Shown here one piece after another: positions 1 through 10,392 of a DNA stretch of 44,851 nt. Source of the DNA: Oehlia diaphana (taxonomy: Eukaryota > Glomeromycota > Glomeromycetes > Glomerales > Glomeraceae). Positions within the stretch are counted from its first letter, which is position 1. The number at the start of each line of letters is the position of its first letter. Location: contig QZLH01000123.1 in NCBI GenBank assembly GCA_003833135.1, positions 44,036 through 88,886 of the forward strand. Direction: 5' to 3'. The translations under genes were made by a program, and so were the position numbers. The notes under the pieces were generated by a model that was not told the origin of the DNA, did no database searches, and saw nothing but the letters and a program-made list of their open reading frames with translations.

Positions 1-784
1 TTAAAAAAATTATTTTATGTCAAAATCCATGCATTATTGACGATTTAATGAGAAAATTTTCAAATTCAATTATTTTTGATACACACTGTATATGTACCCT
101 CACTTTTTATTTTTTTAGACAAACATAAATTCCAGTATTCTTTTTAAACGATCTGGACACATAGAATCCCAAAATTAGCCCCAGTTTTTTCTTATCTCCA
201 TCAGCTTTCTCTAAAAAAAAAAAGGAAATGGTTCAAGAAGTACTGGGTATACATGTTGCTGAAATATTTCGGCTATTTCGCCCACATGACAAACTTTTCA
301 AAGCAAAATCATCTGATTTCATAGATCTGGCTGAAATTAGGCTTTAAATAGGTTAATCTGGGTCTGAAGAACCTATGAAAGAACTTTTGAGGAATTTCGA
401 CCAACTTACATAATTTCGGCAGGGCTCTGGAATTTTGGACAACCTATATTTAATATATGGCCAAAACTTTAAAGTCCGATTCGAAATCATTGCAAATTTT
501 CTGAAGTCTACTAAAAGTTGCTGCAGATCTGGCCAAAATTATCTGAGGTTTAAAAAAATTTTATTGATATATCTACAAGTAGCTATATTTTGGAGCTGAA
601 ATGCGGCCGAAATTGAAAAATATTTATACTCACAAATAGTATTGAAGAGATTCAAGTAGTTATAGCGATAATATCTTTGAAGAAAAGGTGGACAAATGCT
701 TAAAGTTTGTGAATACTTGGAAGAATAAGGTTTTATACCCAAGGGTCTTGTCAGCATGAAGTTTCTTGGTCTATGGGTAAGTCA
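1..784. other. AT-rich spacer, no supported gene
   Basis: No open frame with domain-like content is visible on either strand. The stretch contains several short motifs of the type tggccaaaa (near 462 and 532) that recur in the palindromic repeat near 11.6 kb, so part of it may be old interspersed repeat. Right at its end lies the 8-bp target duplication of the miniature element that follows. Confidence 0.4.
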
Positions 785-980
785 TAGAGGTCTGCATTGA
801 TCTCTATTTTACAACCCGGCCTGGCCCGGACATAAAAAATCAGCCAACTTAATTTTGGCCAACATTACAAAAATCCAGGTTTAACGAAACGGCCCAGGTG
901 AATTTTGAAAGAAAGTTTGTTGGCCTAAACCCGAATCCGGGTCCAGGTTTCCAGGTTCCGGTCCCGTTTGCAGACCTCTA
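785..980. mobile_element. hAT-like miniature inverted-repeat element
   Basis: A 196-bp segment begins with TAGAGGTCTGCA (785-796) and ends with the exact reverse complement TGCAGACCTCTA (969-980). It is flanked by 8-bp direct repeats that differ at one base, GTAAGTCA (777-784) and GTAAGTTA (981-988). An 8-bp target duplication with short inverted ends is the signature of hAT-superfamily DNA transposons. The interior is noticeably richer in G and C than the flanks and has no coding capacity, so this is a non-autonomous MITE-type copy. The single mismatch in the duplication suggests an insertion that is not brand new. Confidence 0.8.
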
Positions 981-1055
981 GTAAGTTATGTTGCTAACTC
1001 ATCTTACTGTTTCACGTTAAACATTACCTAATTTCTTACATGACTTGATTAAATA

Positions 1056-1408
1056 GAAATCTTGGAATCGATGACGTGTATTTTACTTTGGAAAACATTG
1101 ATACTATTGCAAAACATATTTTGGCCTTATATGGTGCAAAGATTTATGCTTATACGAAAATCAACAAAGTAAACTTTGAAGGGAAACTGATGATTCCGCA
1201 GTATATAACATGCATCTCGTCCCGGTATTTCTCAATTAACTGGCTCTCAACAACGAAAGAAGGTATTGATTATGATTTAATTTAATCTTTATTAAACTTC
1301 AGTATTCTAATACTTCATATTTTAATTTTTTTAGAATCGATCTTAAATATTTAGATGTTAGCAATACTACTAATGCTTATCTTTTGGAATCTTATCATTC
1401 TCATGGAA
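1056..1408 (+). other. Possible exon pair of an unidentified gene
   Basis: After a possible acceptor (aaatag, ending near 1055) a frame is open to about 1261, encoding a segment that includes IDTIAKHILALYGAKIYAY. It ends at a plausible donor (GAAG|gtattg). A second open stretch follows an acceptor (tttttttag, near 1333) and includes DLKYLDVSNTTNAYLLES before a stop near 1408. The phase of the two does not match cleanly: the joined frame stops after six codons. This is therefore either a short 3' exon or a decayed gene. No family is recognised and no start codon is located. Confidence 0.25.
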
Positions 1409-2068
1409 AAATGTAACACCTTCCGTGAATACTTAAATTCGTTGCTATTTATTTGCTAATGTGATATTTGTGAAATCAATTCCTTCTTCTTCTGAAGAAA
1501 CCGACATCCATCTTATGGACGGCTTACCTTTTCACGCATTTATCATTTTTATCTATTGTTGAGTTCGATAAGAACATTATAAATTTTTCTGTGATGCGAC
1601 AAGATATGATTATAACATTCTAATCCTTTTCACTTTATAAAATTTATTGTTGGGTTTTTTTATTAATATAAGTGAATAAATTATTTATTATTTTAGAAAT
1701 TTAACAATAAATCTTCGTGTTATTTATATAATTTAATAATAGTAACAATAAGATAATTTTTATAATGTATTAAATGGAAACGTCATATTATTATTCAAAA
1801 CTTGATAGTTTCACCTTTATACTCCCAAGATTGTAAATAAATTTTGTATTTAATAAAAAAAACGCGGTTTTATTTTCACAACAAAATAAAATATAATAAG
1901 ATTAAGAAAATAGAATAGAATAAACTATAATAAAAGAGAATAATATATATTTCAAGGTGAAATTACTGGAAAAAACACGCAAATACAAAACAGTTGGGGT
2001 GAGAAGTAAGAATTGTGAAGAACATTACTTTTCATCGATTTTTGGATTAGTAGTACAAGTCACGTTAC
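1409..2068. other. AT-rich spacer
   Basis: No coding potential or RNA gene is visible. The stretch lies between the uncertain exons and the Argonaute relic and carries only low-complexity A/T sequence. Confidence 0.4.
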
Positions 2069-2904
2069 CGAAAATTTTTTGGTGATTCTTGGGATAGTTG
2101 TTATGTTGCAGAAATCTTGATACTGATAATAATGTCCATTGCCGTTGTTGCTTGCTACATAAATAAGATTATAATCCATTGTGAGATTAGATTTGATCAT
2201 TAAGGAAAGATAATGAAGTAAAAAATAAATTACCCATTAGGCAGTTATTTGTATATCGTCTCTTGTATTTAAAAATTGGGATAGTTCCATTACTTCCATA
2301 TCTTTAGTTATTTTAATTCCGAATCTTCGAGGCGGTCGTGTACTACACACGGACTTATCTTCTTCCTCTAATTCCACCTAATATGATAATTGAACTTAAT
2401 AAATTTTTTCTTAATTTCAAAAAGAAATAAAAAATGATATTTTACGTCAAATCTATCAACTTCAAATCGCAATTGCTTATGTGCAACCATATTCGCTCTT
2501 CCTACCAACATTTTCAATTAGTTAGTATCTTTTAAAGTACAAACATATATTTAGAATCATGCTGCATTGATTGTTCTAAGGAAAAGATTATGTAATACAA
2601 TTTTGATATCTTATTGAAGTTACATTTATATAAAATTACATAGTAACCTTTCGGTTTATTTTATTCGATATTTAATATTAGTAAACGAAAATATTTTTTT
2701 TTTCGTTATTGAATACATACCATCAAATACCGGTCTTGCACCCCAAGAGCTCCATCTCGATTTTGTTCCACAAAACGATCAAATATCTTCCTATTTAATC
2801 GCTGTGGGACCATAGGTGTTATCGTTACATCGTAATGTGAAATATCCGCTCCTTGCACTTCAAAGAAGTTTGTTCGAACTCTTATAGCTCTTTTTACCAG
2901 GTTG
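2069..2904 (-). pseudogene. Argonaute N-terminal/linker fragment, broken
   Basis: Four exon-like segments on the minus strand spell the start of an Argonaute protein, the small-RNA-binding nuclease of RNA interference. Segment 2904-2721 includes VRTNFFEVQGADISHYDV and TPMVPQRLNRKIFDRF, which match the ArgoN signature (conserved NFFEV and HYDV). It ends at a good donor (ATG|gtatgt). Segment 2501-2446 (GRANMVAHKQLRFEV when the split codon is read as Gly) matches the end of the ArgoN domain. Segment 2377-2235 (RRFGIKITKDMEVMELSQFL) and segment 2154-2069 (TTAMDIII, then QHNNYPKNHQKIFGN) match the linker. There is an in-frame stop at 2240-2238 and a frame change near 2115. The piece linking segments one and two is not convincing. 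No PAZ, MID or PIWI coding follows, and a 25-T run lies just upstream. I read it as a truncated pseudogene. Argonautes are multi-copy in Rhizophagus. Confidence 0.75.
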
Positions 2905-2913
2905 CTTGTAGAA

Positions 2914-2938
2914 TTTTTTTTTTTTTTTTTTTTTTTTT
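2914..2938. repeat. Poly-T tract (25 T)
   Basis: An uninterrupted run of 25 T sits immediately upstream, in the minus-strand sense, of the first Argonaute-like exon. On the minus strand it is a poly-A tract. It may be ordinary AT drift or mark the edge of an inserted copy. Confidence 0.9.
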
Positions 2939-3540
2939 CTTTTTTTTGTGCGTGTGAAAATGTGATTTATGAATTATCAAGTTAAATCATATTGAACTTG
3001 GATCAAATTGCATTTATTAGACTCATGAGAAATATTGTCATTATTTCTAATTTGATAAAAACTTTTTTTTATAAAAAGAATCAACATTAACCGGATCTAA
3101 TACGTGATTGTATAATATTTTTTTTAACAAAAACAAAAATATAAATTTAGCAGGTTAAAAATGTAAATGTCTGAATATCCATTTCGGTATAAAAATTACA
3201 AGCATAATAACAAGGTGTCACAAGATGGTACATATGTACAGTAAGGGTCAATCTAATCTGAAAAATTTAATTCTTATACGAAAAAGTTAGTTCAATAAGG
3301 AATAAATGAATTTGTTTCAATTTATTTCGTGAATCAAATTATTCCTAAAAATATATCGTATTAAAGAAACTTTTATTAATTATAAAAAACGAGATTATAT
3401 ATAAATTATATATTAGTTATTTTTTAAATAGAATACAATAAAATAACGAAAATAAAAAATAAATCAAAATCTACTATAATTCTAAAAACATCTATCATCT
3501 AAATTTTTTTTTATAAAAATGATTAAAATTATTATTATTT
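2939..3540. other. AT-rich spacer, 3' flank of Sel1 gene
   Basis: This is non-coding and very AT-rich. It includes the probable 3' untranslated region of the minus-strand Sel1-repeat gene that ends at 3541. Several AATAAA-like hexamers occur on the minus strand, so no single polyadenylation site can be chosen. Confidence 0.4.
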
Positions 3541-6500
3541 CTATTCCTCAATCTGTTTATAAAACAATGTAATACATCTTTGTGCATCAACGTTTCCCCC
3601 TACGGCTGCTTCTTTATATAGATTATAGGCCTTTTCTTCATCGATATCAACTATGATTCCGTGAAAAAAATAATATCCCAGTTTATATTTTCCATCTATA
3701 CATCCTCTTTCAACTGCTTGTTTATAATAGTTGAACGCTCTAATTTCATTTTTTTTGACAGATTTTCCTAATTCATAAAATTTCCCTAATCTATATAATG
3801 CTATACCACCATCATTTTCTACTGACTTTTGATACCAGTATTTGACCTCATTTAAGTTCTTTATTATCTCTTCTTTTCTTTCATAAAACGATCTATTATT
3901 GAACATTGTATCACTAATTCCTTCCTCGGTTGCTTCATTATATAATTCAATTCCTTTTTTCTTATTTGGCTTAATTCCAATTCCATTTACATAGCAATAT
4001 CCAAGATGGAATTTTGCATTTACATACCCTTTTTCAGCGGATTTTTCATAAAACTCAAATGCCTTAGATTTATCTTTATCAGTACCTATTCCTAATTCAT
4101 AGCATGTACCTAAATTATCATATGCAATTTCATTTTCATTAATAGCAGCTTTTTGGAACCAGTAAAAGGCTTTCTTAAAGTCTTTCTTAACTTCTTTCGC
4201 CATAATATATAATTTTCCAAGATCATTTTGTGCATCTACATATCCTTTTTCAGCAGATGTCTTGTATAATTTAAAAGCTTTGGTCTCATCCTCTTTAACA
4301 CCTATACCATATTGGTAACAATGCCCTAAATTATGTTGTGCTATTTCATAATTTTTTTCTGCTGATTTACCATACCAGTAAATAGCTTTTACTAAACTTT
4401 TGTCTGTACCTATACCATGAATATATAGATTTCCAAGTTCATTTTGTGCAATACGATGTCCTCTTTTAGCTGCCATTTTAAATAATTCGTATGCCTTTTC
4501 CTTATTAACATCAGTCCCAATTCCTTTAGAATAACAACATCCAAGCTCAAACTGGCCATCCAAATATCCTTTATCGGCTGACTTTTTATAATAATTAAAT
4601 GCCATGATTTCATTTTTTTCAACTTCGATCCCGAATTTACAAATATTGCCCAATTTATATGACGCTAATTCATATCCATTTTCTGCTGCTTTATTATACC
4701 AGTAGATAGCCTTCTCTAAATCTTTTTCTGTCCCTATTCCATGAATATATAAATTTCCAAGTTCATATTGCGCAATATGATGTTCTCTATTAGCCGCACT
4801 TTCATATAATTCAAATGCTCTTACTTCATCAATATTAGTTCCAATTCCATTAAAGTAGCAACATCCAAGCTCAAATTCAGCATCTGCGACATTATTTAAA
4901 CTATGATGATATGACAACATATAATATTGAAAGGCTTTATGTTTATCTTTTTTCACACCTTTACCGTTTTTATAGCAATTACCTAAATTATAATATGCTC
5001 CTCCTTTTTTATACCAGAATAAAGCCTTATCCAAATTTTTTTCTGTACCTTCACCATTTTCATACAAAATTCCAAGTTTACTTTGTGCAATACTATATCC
5101 CTTTTTAGCAACAATCCTATATAATTCAAATGCCTTTGTTTTATCAACTTCAATCCCAATTCCTTCATTATAACAACATGCAAGTTGATATTGAGCATAC
5201 AGATATCCTTGATTAGCTGATTTCTCATAATATTCAAAAGCTTTTTTCTCATCTTTTATGATACCATCACCATATTGATATGCAACCCCAAGATCGTATT
5301 GAGCAATGCATTGAACAAAACCATTCCCTTTTCCAGCTAAGATTTTATTTAATTCAACCGATTTTGTTTTATCGCGTTTAGGCCCATAATCATAAAAACA
5401 TTTAAGTTTTACTTGTGCATCAAAATAATCTTGGTCAGATGATTTTTTATAATATTCAAATGCCTTAATTTCACTTTTTTTAACACCGACCCCATAATTA
5501 TAACAATTACCTAAATTATATTGTGCGACTTTACAACCATTTTTTGATGCTTTTTTATACCAGAAAATTGCCTCTTTTAAATCTTTTTCTATTCCTTTAC
5601 CATCCTTATACAAAGTTCCAAGTTCATTTTGTGCAAAACGAGATCCTTTTTTGGCCGCTGTTTTATATAATTCAAATGCTTTTGCTTTATCAATATAAGT
5701 TCCGATTCCATTATTATAGCAACGACCAAATTCAAATAAAGCATCAACATGACCTTGATTGGCAGACGTTCTAAAATGCATAAAAGCTTTAACATCATCT
5801 TTTTTTATACCTTTGCCAACTTTATAACAATTACCCAAATTATATTGTGCTATTTTACATCCATTTTCTGCTGCTCTACTGTACCAATAAATAGCCTTTT
5901 TCAAATTTACTTCTGTGCCTTCCCCATTTTCATACAAAATTCCAAGATAACTTTGTGCAATAACACACTTGTTTTCAGCTGCGTCTTTATATAGCTCAAA
6001 TGCTTTTGTTTTGTCAATTTCTGTTCCAATTCCTTTATAATAACAATATCCAAGTTCAAATTTGGCAGATAAATACTCTTGATTAGCTGATTCGTTATAA
6101 TACTCAAAAGCTTTTTTCTCATCTTTTTCTACGCCCTTACCATTTTTATAACAATTACCCAAATTATATTGTGCTATTTCACACCCATTTTCTGCAGCTT
6201 TGTTGTACCAATAAACGGCTTGTTCATAATTTTTTTCTGTTCCTTTACCATTTTCATAAGAAATTCCGAGGTTACTTTGTGCAAATTTACATCCTTTTTC
6301 AGCTGCTTTTTTATATAACTCAAATGATTTTAATATATTAATACGAATTCCAATTCCTTTTTCATAACAATATCCAAGTTGGTATATTGCATCTCTAAAT
6401 TCATTTTTAGCTGATTTATAATAATATTTAAAGGCTTTTCTTTCATCCATAGTTACACCTATACCACATTTGTAACAATTGCCTAAATTATATAGTGCTA

Positions 6501-8625
6501 CTTCAGATCCATTTTTTGCTGCTTTATTATACCAATAAATAGCTTTTTCGAAATTTTTTTCGAAATTTTCATATAAAATTCCAAGATTACTTTGAGCAAT
6601 TATATGCCCATTTTCTGCTGCAATTTTATATGATTCAATTGCACTTTTTTCATTAACTTCAGTTCCAATTCCTTTTTCATAACAAAATCCTAACTCAAAT
6701 TGAGATTCTAAATATCCTTTCTTAGCCGATTTTTTATAATATTTAAATGCCCTAACTTCATCTTTTATAATACCCCTTCCATTTTTATAACAATTACCTA
6801 AGTTATATTGTGCCACTACATTATCTTTTTCTTCTGCTTTATTAAACCAGTAATATGATTTATCTAAATCTTTTTCTGTACCTTCCCCATTTTCATATAA
6901 AGTTGCAAGAATTTTCTGTGCTATACGATATCCTTTTTTAGCAGCAATTTCGTACAATTCAAAAGCCTTTAATAAATCAATGTCAATTCCAATTCCTTTT
7001 TCATAACAATTTGCAAGTTCAAATTGTGCATAAAAATAATTTTGATCGGCTGATTTCTTATAATATTCAAAAGCATTTCTTTCATCTTTTTCTACATATT
7101 CACCAATTTTATAATAATTACCTAATTTATATTGTGCTAATTTACATCCACTTTCTGCTGATTTAATATACCAATAAATAGCCTTTTCTATATTTTTTTC
7201 TGTACCATTACCATTAATATATAACGATCCAAGAGTGTGTTGTGCAAAACCATGTCCCTTTTCAGCAGCAATTGAATATAATTCAAAGGCTTTTGTCATA
7301 TTTGCTTCGACTCCAATTCCATTATTATAACAACATCCGAGTTGATATTGTGCATTTATACACTCTTGTTCAGCTGATTTTTGAAACAATTCAAAAGCCA
7401 TTTCGTTATCTTGTTCTACACCTTTTCCATTTTGATAACAAACACCTAAGTTACATATTGCGAATTTATTTCCATTATTTATTGCTTCTTTATACCAATA
7501 AATAGCTTTTTCTAAATCTTTTTTCGTTCCGATTCCATTTTTATAACAATTACCTAACATATTTTGTATATTTGAGTACCCTTTTTCAGCAGATTTAAGA
7601 TAACATTCAAAAGATTTCTTATCATCTTTATTTATTCCTATACCGTTTTGATAACAAAGACCTAAATTATATTGTGCATGTATATCTTCGTTGGAGGCTT
7701 TTAAATACCATTCAAATGCTTTTTTCTCATCCTTATTTATTCCAATTCCATTTTGATAACAATAACCTAAATTATTTTGCGCGCAAGAATTTCCTCTTTC
7801 TGCGGATTTCAAATAAAATTCAAATGCTTTAAATTCATCTTTATCTTTTCCTAATCCATATTGATGACAGAAAGCTAAATTATTTAATTCTATTGATTCT
7901 TTCTTTTTATTATAATCTAATTGATTTTCGTTTAAATACTTTTCTTTTGATTCAAAATATTTTTCTATAACATCTATTTCATCTTTACAAATATTTATCA
8001 ATAAACCATTAAAATTTTCGAACTGGTCATGTGACATTACGTTAACGTTTTCAAAATATTTAAATTCTTTTACAATAAAATTACTTTTGTCTAAAATATT
8101 ATCTCTATAATAAAAAAACGATAATAAGTATTTCGAAATAATGATATTTATTAATTGATATTTTGAAGTTAGTTCTATGTTTTCGTTTTCATCATCGTCA
8201 TAATTATTATTATAATTAAAATTATTATTATTATTATTACTATTATTATTATTAAGCGATAATAAATATAAATTTAATGCTTTATTTTTATCAATGGTTT
8301 TTCCCATACCTTGTTCATAAAAATAACCTAATAATCCCGAAAACCAATTTTCATTTTCTTCATGATCTTCCATTAAATTTAATATTGTTACAAAATCTCT
8401 ATTATTAATATTAAAAAATTCTTTTATCCATTTCGTTAAAATATTTTTAATATTTTCTAGTTTATCATAATTTTCTAATTTTACTATTTGACGATAAAAA
8501 TTTTTTAAGAAATTTTTTAAGAAATCATCATCTTCTTTTGAAATATTATTTGGACGACAAAAGTTTTTTAAGAAATTCTTTATAAAATCTTCATCATCTT
8601 TTAAGATATTATTATATGACGTCAT
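3541..8625 (-). CDS. Sel1-like repeat protein, 1694 aa
   Basis: This is a single-exon gene. Residues 1-235 are a helical N-terminal region with an Asn/Asp-rich stretch at about 130-150. From about residue 240 to the C-terminus there are roughly 38 Sel1-like repeats of 36-37 residues, each with the pattern AQYNLGNCYKNGKGV..D..KAFEYY.KSA. Sel1 repeats are TPR-related alpha/alpha solenoids that bind partner proteins. No enzyme domain, signal peptide or membrane helix is seen, so a cytosolic scaffold is the likely role. The first 46 residues contain a tandem duplication: residues 5-25 and 26-46 are near copies beginning NNILKDDEDFIKNFLKNF and NNISKEDDDFLKNFLKNF. The N-terminus and the C-terminal region are closely related to the 1234-aa protein at 16.3 kb. 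The start is the first ATG of the frame. Length and an undisturbed frame argue that it is functional. Confidence 0.93.
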   Translation of the reverse strand: MTSYNNILKDDEDFIKNFLKNFCRPNNISKEDDDFLKNFLKNFYRQIVKLENYDKLENIKNILTKWIKEFFNINNRDFVTILNLMEDHEENENWFSGLLGYFYEQGMGKTIDKNKALNLYLLSLNNNNSNNNNNNFNYNNNYDDDENENIELTSKYQLINIIISKYLLSFFYYRDNILDKSNFIVKEFKYFENVNVMSHDQFENFNGLLINICKDEIDVIEKYFESKEKYLNENQLDYNKKKESIELNNLAFCHQYGLGKDKDEFKAFEFYLKSAERGNSCAQNNLGYCYQNGIGINKDEKKAFEWYLKASNEDIHAQYNLGLCYQNGIGINKDDKKSFECYLKSAEKGYSNIQNMLGNCYKNGIGTKKDLEKAIYWYKEAINNGNKFAICNLGVCYQNGKGVEQDNEMAFELFQKSAEQECINAQYQLGCCYNNGIGVEANMTKAFELYSIAAEKGHGFAQHTLGSLYINGNGTEKNIEKAIYWYIKSAESGCKLAQYKLGNYYKIGEYVEKDERNAFEYYKKSADQNYFYAQFELANCYEKGIGIDIDLLKAFELYEIAAKKGYRIAQKILATLYENGEGTEKDLDKSYYWFNKAEEKDNVVAQYNLGNCYKNGRGIIKDEVRAFKYYKKSAKKGYLESQFELGFCYEKGIGTEVNEKSAIESYKIAAENGHIIAQSNLGILYENFEKNFEKAIYWYNKAAKNGSEVALYNLGNCYKCGIGVTMDERKAFKYYYKSAKNEFRDAIYQLGYCYEKGIGIRINILKSFELYKKAAEKGCKFAQSNLGISYENGKGTEKNYEQAVYWYNKAAENGCEIAQYNLGNCYKNGKGVEKDEKKAFEYYNESANQEYLSAKFELGYCYYKGIGTEIDKTKAFELYKDAAENKCVIAQSYLGILYENGEGTEVNLKKAIYWYSRAAENGCKIAQYNLGNCYKVGKGIKKDDVKAFMHFRTSANQGHVDALFEFGRCYNNGIGTYIDKAKAFELYKTAAKKGSRFAQNELGTLYKDGKGIEKDLKEAIFWYKKASKNGCKVAQYNLGNCYNYGVGVKKSEIKAFEYYKKSSDQDYFDAQVKLKCFYDYGPKRDKTKSVELNKILAGKGNGFVQCIAQYDLGVAYQYGDGIIKDEKKAFEYYEKSANQGYLYAQYQLACCYNEGIGIEVDKTKAFELYRIVAKKGYSIAQSKLGILYENGEGTEKNLDKALFWYKKGGAYYNLGNCYKNGKGVKKDKHKAFQYYMLSYHHSLNNVADAEFELGCCYFNGIGTNIDEVRAFELYESAANREHHIAQYELGNLYIHGIGTEKDLEKAIYWYNKAAENGYELASYKLGNICKFGIEVEKNEIMAFNYYKKSADKGYLDGQFELGCCYSKGIGTDVNKEKAYELFKMAAKRGHRIAQNELGNLYIHGIGTDKSLVKAIYWYGKSAEKNYEIAQHNLGHCYQYGIGVKEDETKAFKLYKTSAEKGYVDAQNDLGKLYIMAKEVKKDFKKAFYWFQKAAINENEIAYDNLGTCYELGIGTDKDKSKAFEFYEKSAEKGYVNAKFHLGYCYVNGIGIKPNKKKGIELYNEATEEGISDTMFNNRSFYERKEEIIKNLNEVKYWYQKSVENDGGIALYRLGKFYELGKSVKKNEIRAFNYYKQAVERGCIDGKYKLGYYFFHGIIVDIDEEKAYNLYKEAAVGGNVDAQRCITLFYKQIEE
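8488..8613 (-). repeat. 63-bp tandem duplication in Sel1 gene N-terminus
   Basis: Two adjacent 63-bp units (8613-8551 and 8550-8488) encode near-identical 21-residue segments at the start of the 1694-aa protein. The paralogue at 16.3 kb has only one copy, so the duplication arose after the two genes split. Confidence 0.75.
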
Positions 8626-9505
8626 ATTGTTATATGAAGCAATATTATTTTGGAGAAAGTCTAGTGAAGAATTTTTTTTTGTTCTGTGAGATGGAAGCTA
8701 ACGAAATGAAAGTATTTAAGTATTTTTTAATTTCTTTATTTAGAAATAAATCATTGTAGCGATATTGTCATTGTAAATAGTTACACTAACTTTATTAAAA
8801 TTGGTTTCACATAGTTATCAAGCGACCAGCTGCGATACTGCGCATAATATTACTCATTATTACATTAACATCTTGATCATAAAAGTTGGAATGTTGTAGC
8901 AGCAGTTGTATTACATTATAAGAGTTTACTGCGTATCAGATTTTAAATAAAATTGAAAAAAAATTACATTTATAAAGGTTAGATTAAATTAATTTATTTT
9001 TTATACGTATATTTCCTTCCTTTTTTATTTAACTAAACATTTATTTTAATTTAATTTATTTTTTATTAGTCAATTTTTCGAATGTGGGTGACGCGAAAAT
9101 TCTCGTGTTACAATCAGCTGCAGGGGGCAAATAACGAGATGACACAACTGATACGTGTCTCTATTTGTTGTAAACAATTCGGCGGAGATAGTAAATAAAA
9201 ATTTTCAGATTCGTTGGAAAAATTCGAAAAATTCGGGAAATTGAAATATTAGAATTTTTACAAACATTCATGTATTCGATTTTACAAATAAACATAACAT
9301 CATTATTTATTTTACGGCTAAAATAAAATTTATATATATTATTAATTATTTTTTAAAAGAACTTTTGAACCATTATTTTACTGTGCAAATAAAGCTTGAA
9401 TAAAGATCTTTATTGAATAAGACTAATACAACTCACCAATATGTATTTCCAGCGTAACATTTTTAAAGGCTTTTAACCAATAATACTACAGAACGTACAA
9501 ATATC

Positions 9506-9537
<32 letters not shown>

Positions 9538-10008
9538 TTAGAACGAAGTCCTATATTTTAATATCGGGCTAAACTACTTTGTTCAAAAGAGATTAATCCT
9601 TACATGATTTGGAATTTTAATAATGAGTTATTATGAGTAATATTATTTACATAATTTTAGAAATTTTAGTAAATGAATAATATACGAATAATCGTTTTGA
9701 AATTTTTTACAATTGACTGCGCATAAAAAAAATCTTTTTTAAGAATTTGTAAGATTTTTTTATAGAGTTATCAAATTTGTTATATTCTAAAATTCACTAA
9801 TTTTGGAATGAATCACAAACACTACCGCAAATTCAGTCGTACGAAATTTATTAAAATTAAAGAGCATTTTTTTTTCATTCCATTTTGGCTTAAATAATAG
9901 CTTTTTCATTTCCTTCTCTGTAATTTGTGCTTCAACTTTATTTTTCATTGTCTTTCATGCTTTATCATGCTATAACGTTTAACAATTTACGCCATTACTA
10001 CTTATAAG
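8626..10008. other. AT-rich spacer with T13-A19 inverted run
   Basis: No gene is visible. At 9506-9537 thirteen T are followed directly by nineteen A, a sequence able to fold on itself. The part next to 8625 is the 5' flank of the Sel1 gene; no clear TATA element can be assigned there. Confidence 0.4.
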
Positions 10009-10392
10009 GTACTTCCGCCAGTTGATCATATGCAGCTTCACTATGCATATTCCTTCGGTAAAATACTTCCAATTTTTAAAATAGACTTTTCCGTAGTACC
10101 ATGGTAAATTGGCAAATTTTTGAAATTCCGGTAAGATTCTGGTAATACAGTAGTTATCGAATATATAATAAAAATGTGGAAGAGATCTTCATATTCCAAA
10201 GCCTCCGAAATTTCCAAAACATGCCAATACTCCTTGAAATTAATGTAATATGTCGTTGTGTTTGTGTCTGTATTCCAAATATGTCTGTAAATTTCTTGGA
10301 AGATGACTTTGTGGATATTACCAAGTTCTTTTGCCATTTTGCCGAGGGTCACGTGACTTGAAAATTTTGCTCCAATATCCTCAATAAATACA
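10009..10392 (-). pseudogene. Decayed coding fragment of unknown family
   Basis: A minus-strand frame is open for about 115 codons with protein-like content, including GKMAKELGNIHKVIFQEIYR and YWHVLEISEALEYEDLFHI. It stops after LPKEYA at 10041. Skipping one base continues it as SEAAYDQLAEVPYK to a stop near 10009, which suggests a frameshift. The frame has no ATG near its 5' edge; only an internal ATG and a GTG are present. The 5' edge could be an exon boundary (ttattgag|GATATT). No family is recognised. Confidence 0.4.

Noticed and set aside
4911..7505. Open frames on both strands inside the first Sel1 gene
   Set aside because: Shadows of the repetitive 1694-aa gene, with the same period and no independent features. 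Many need a non-ATG start.
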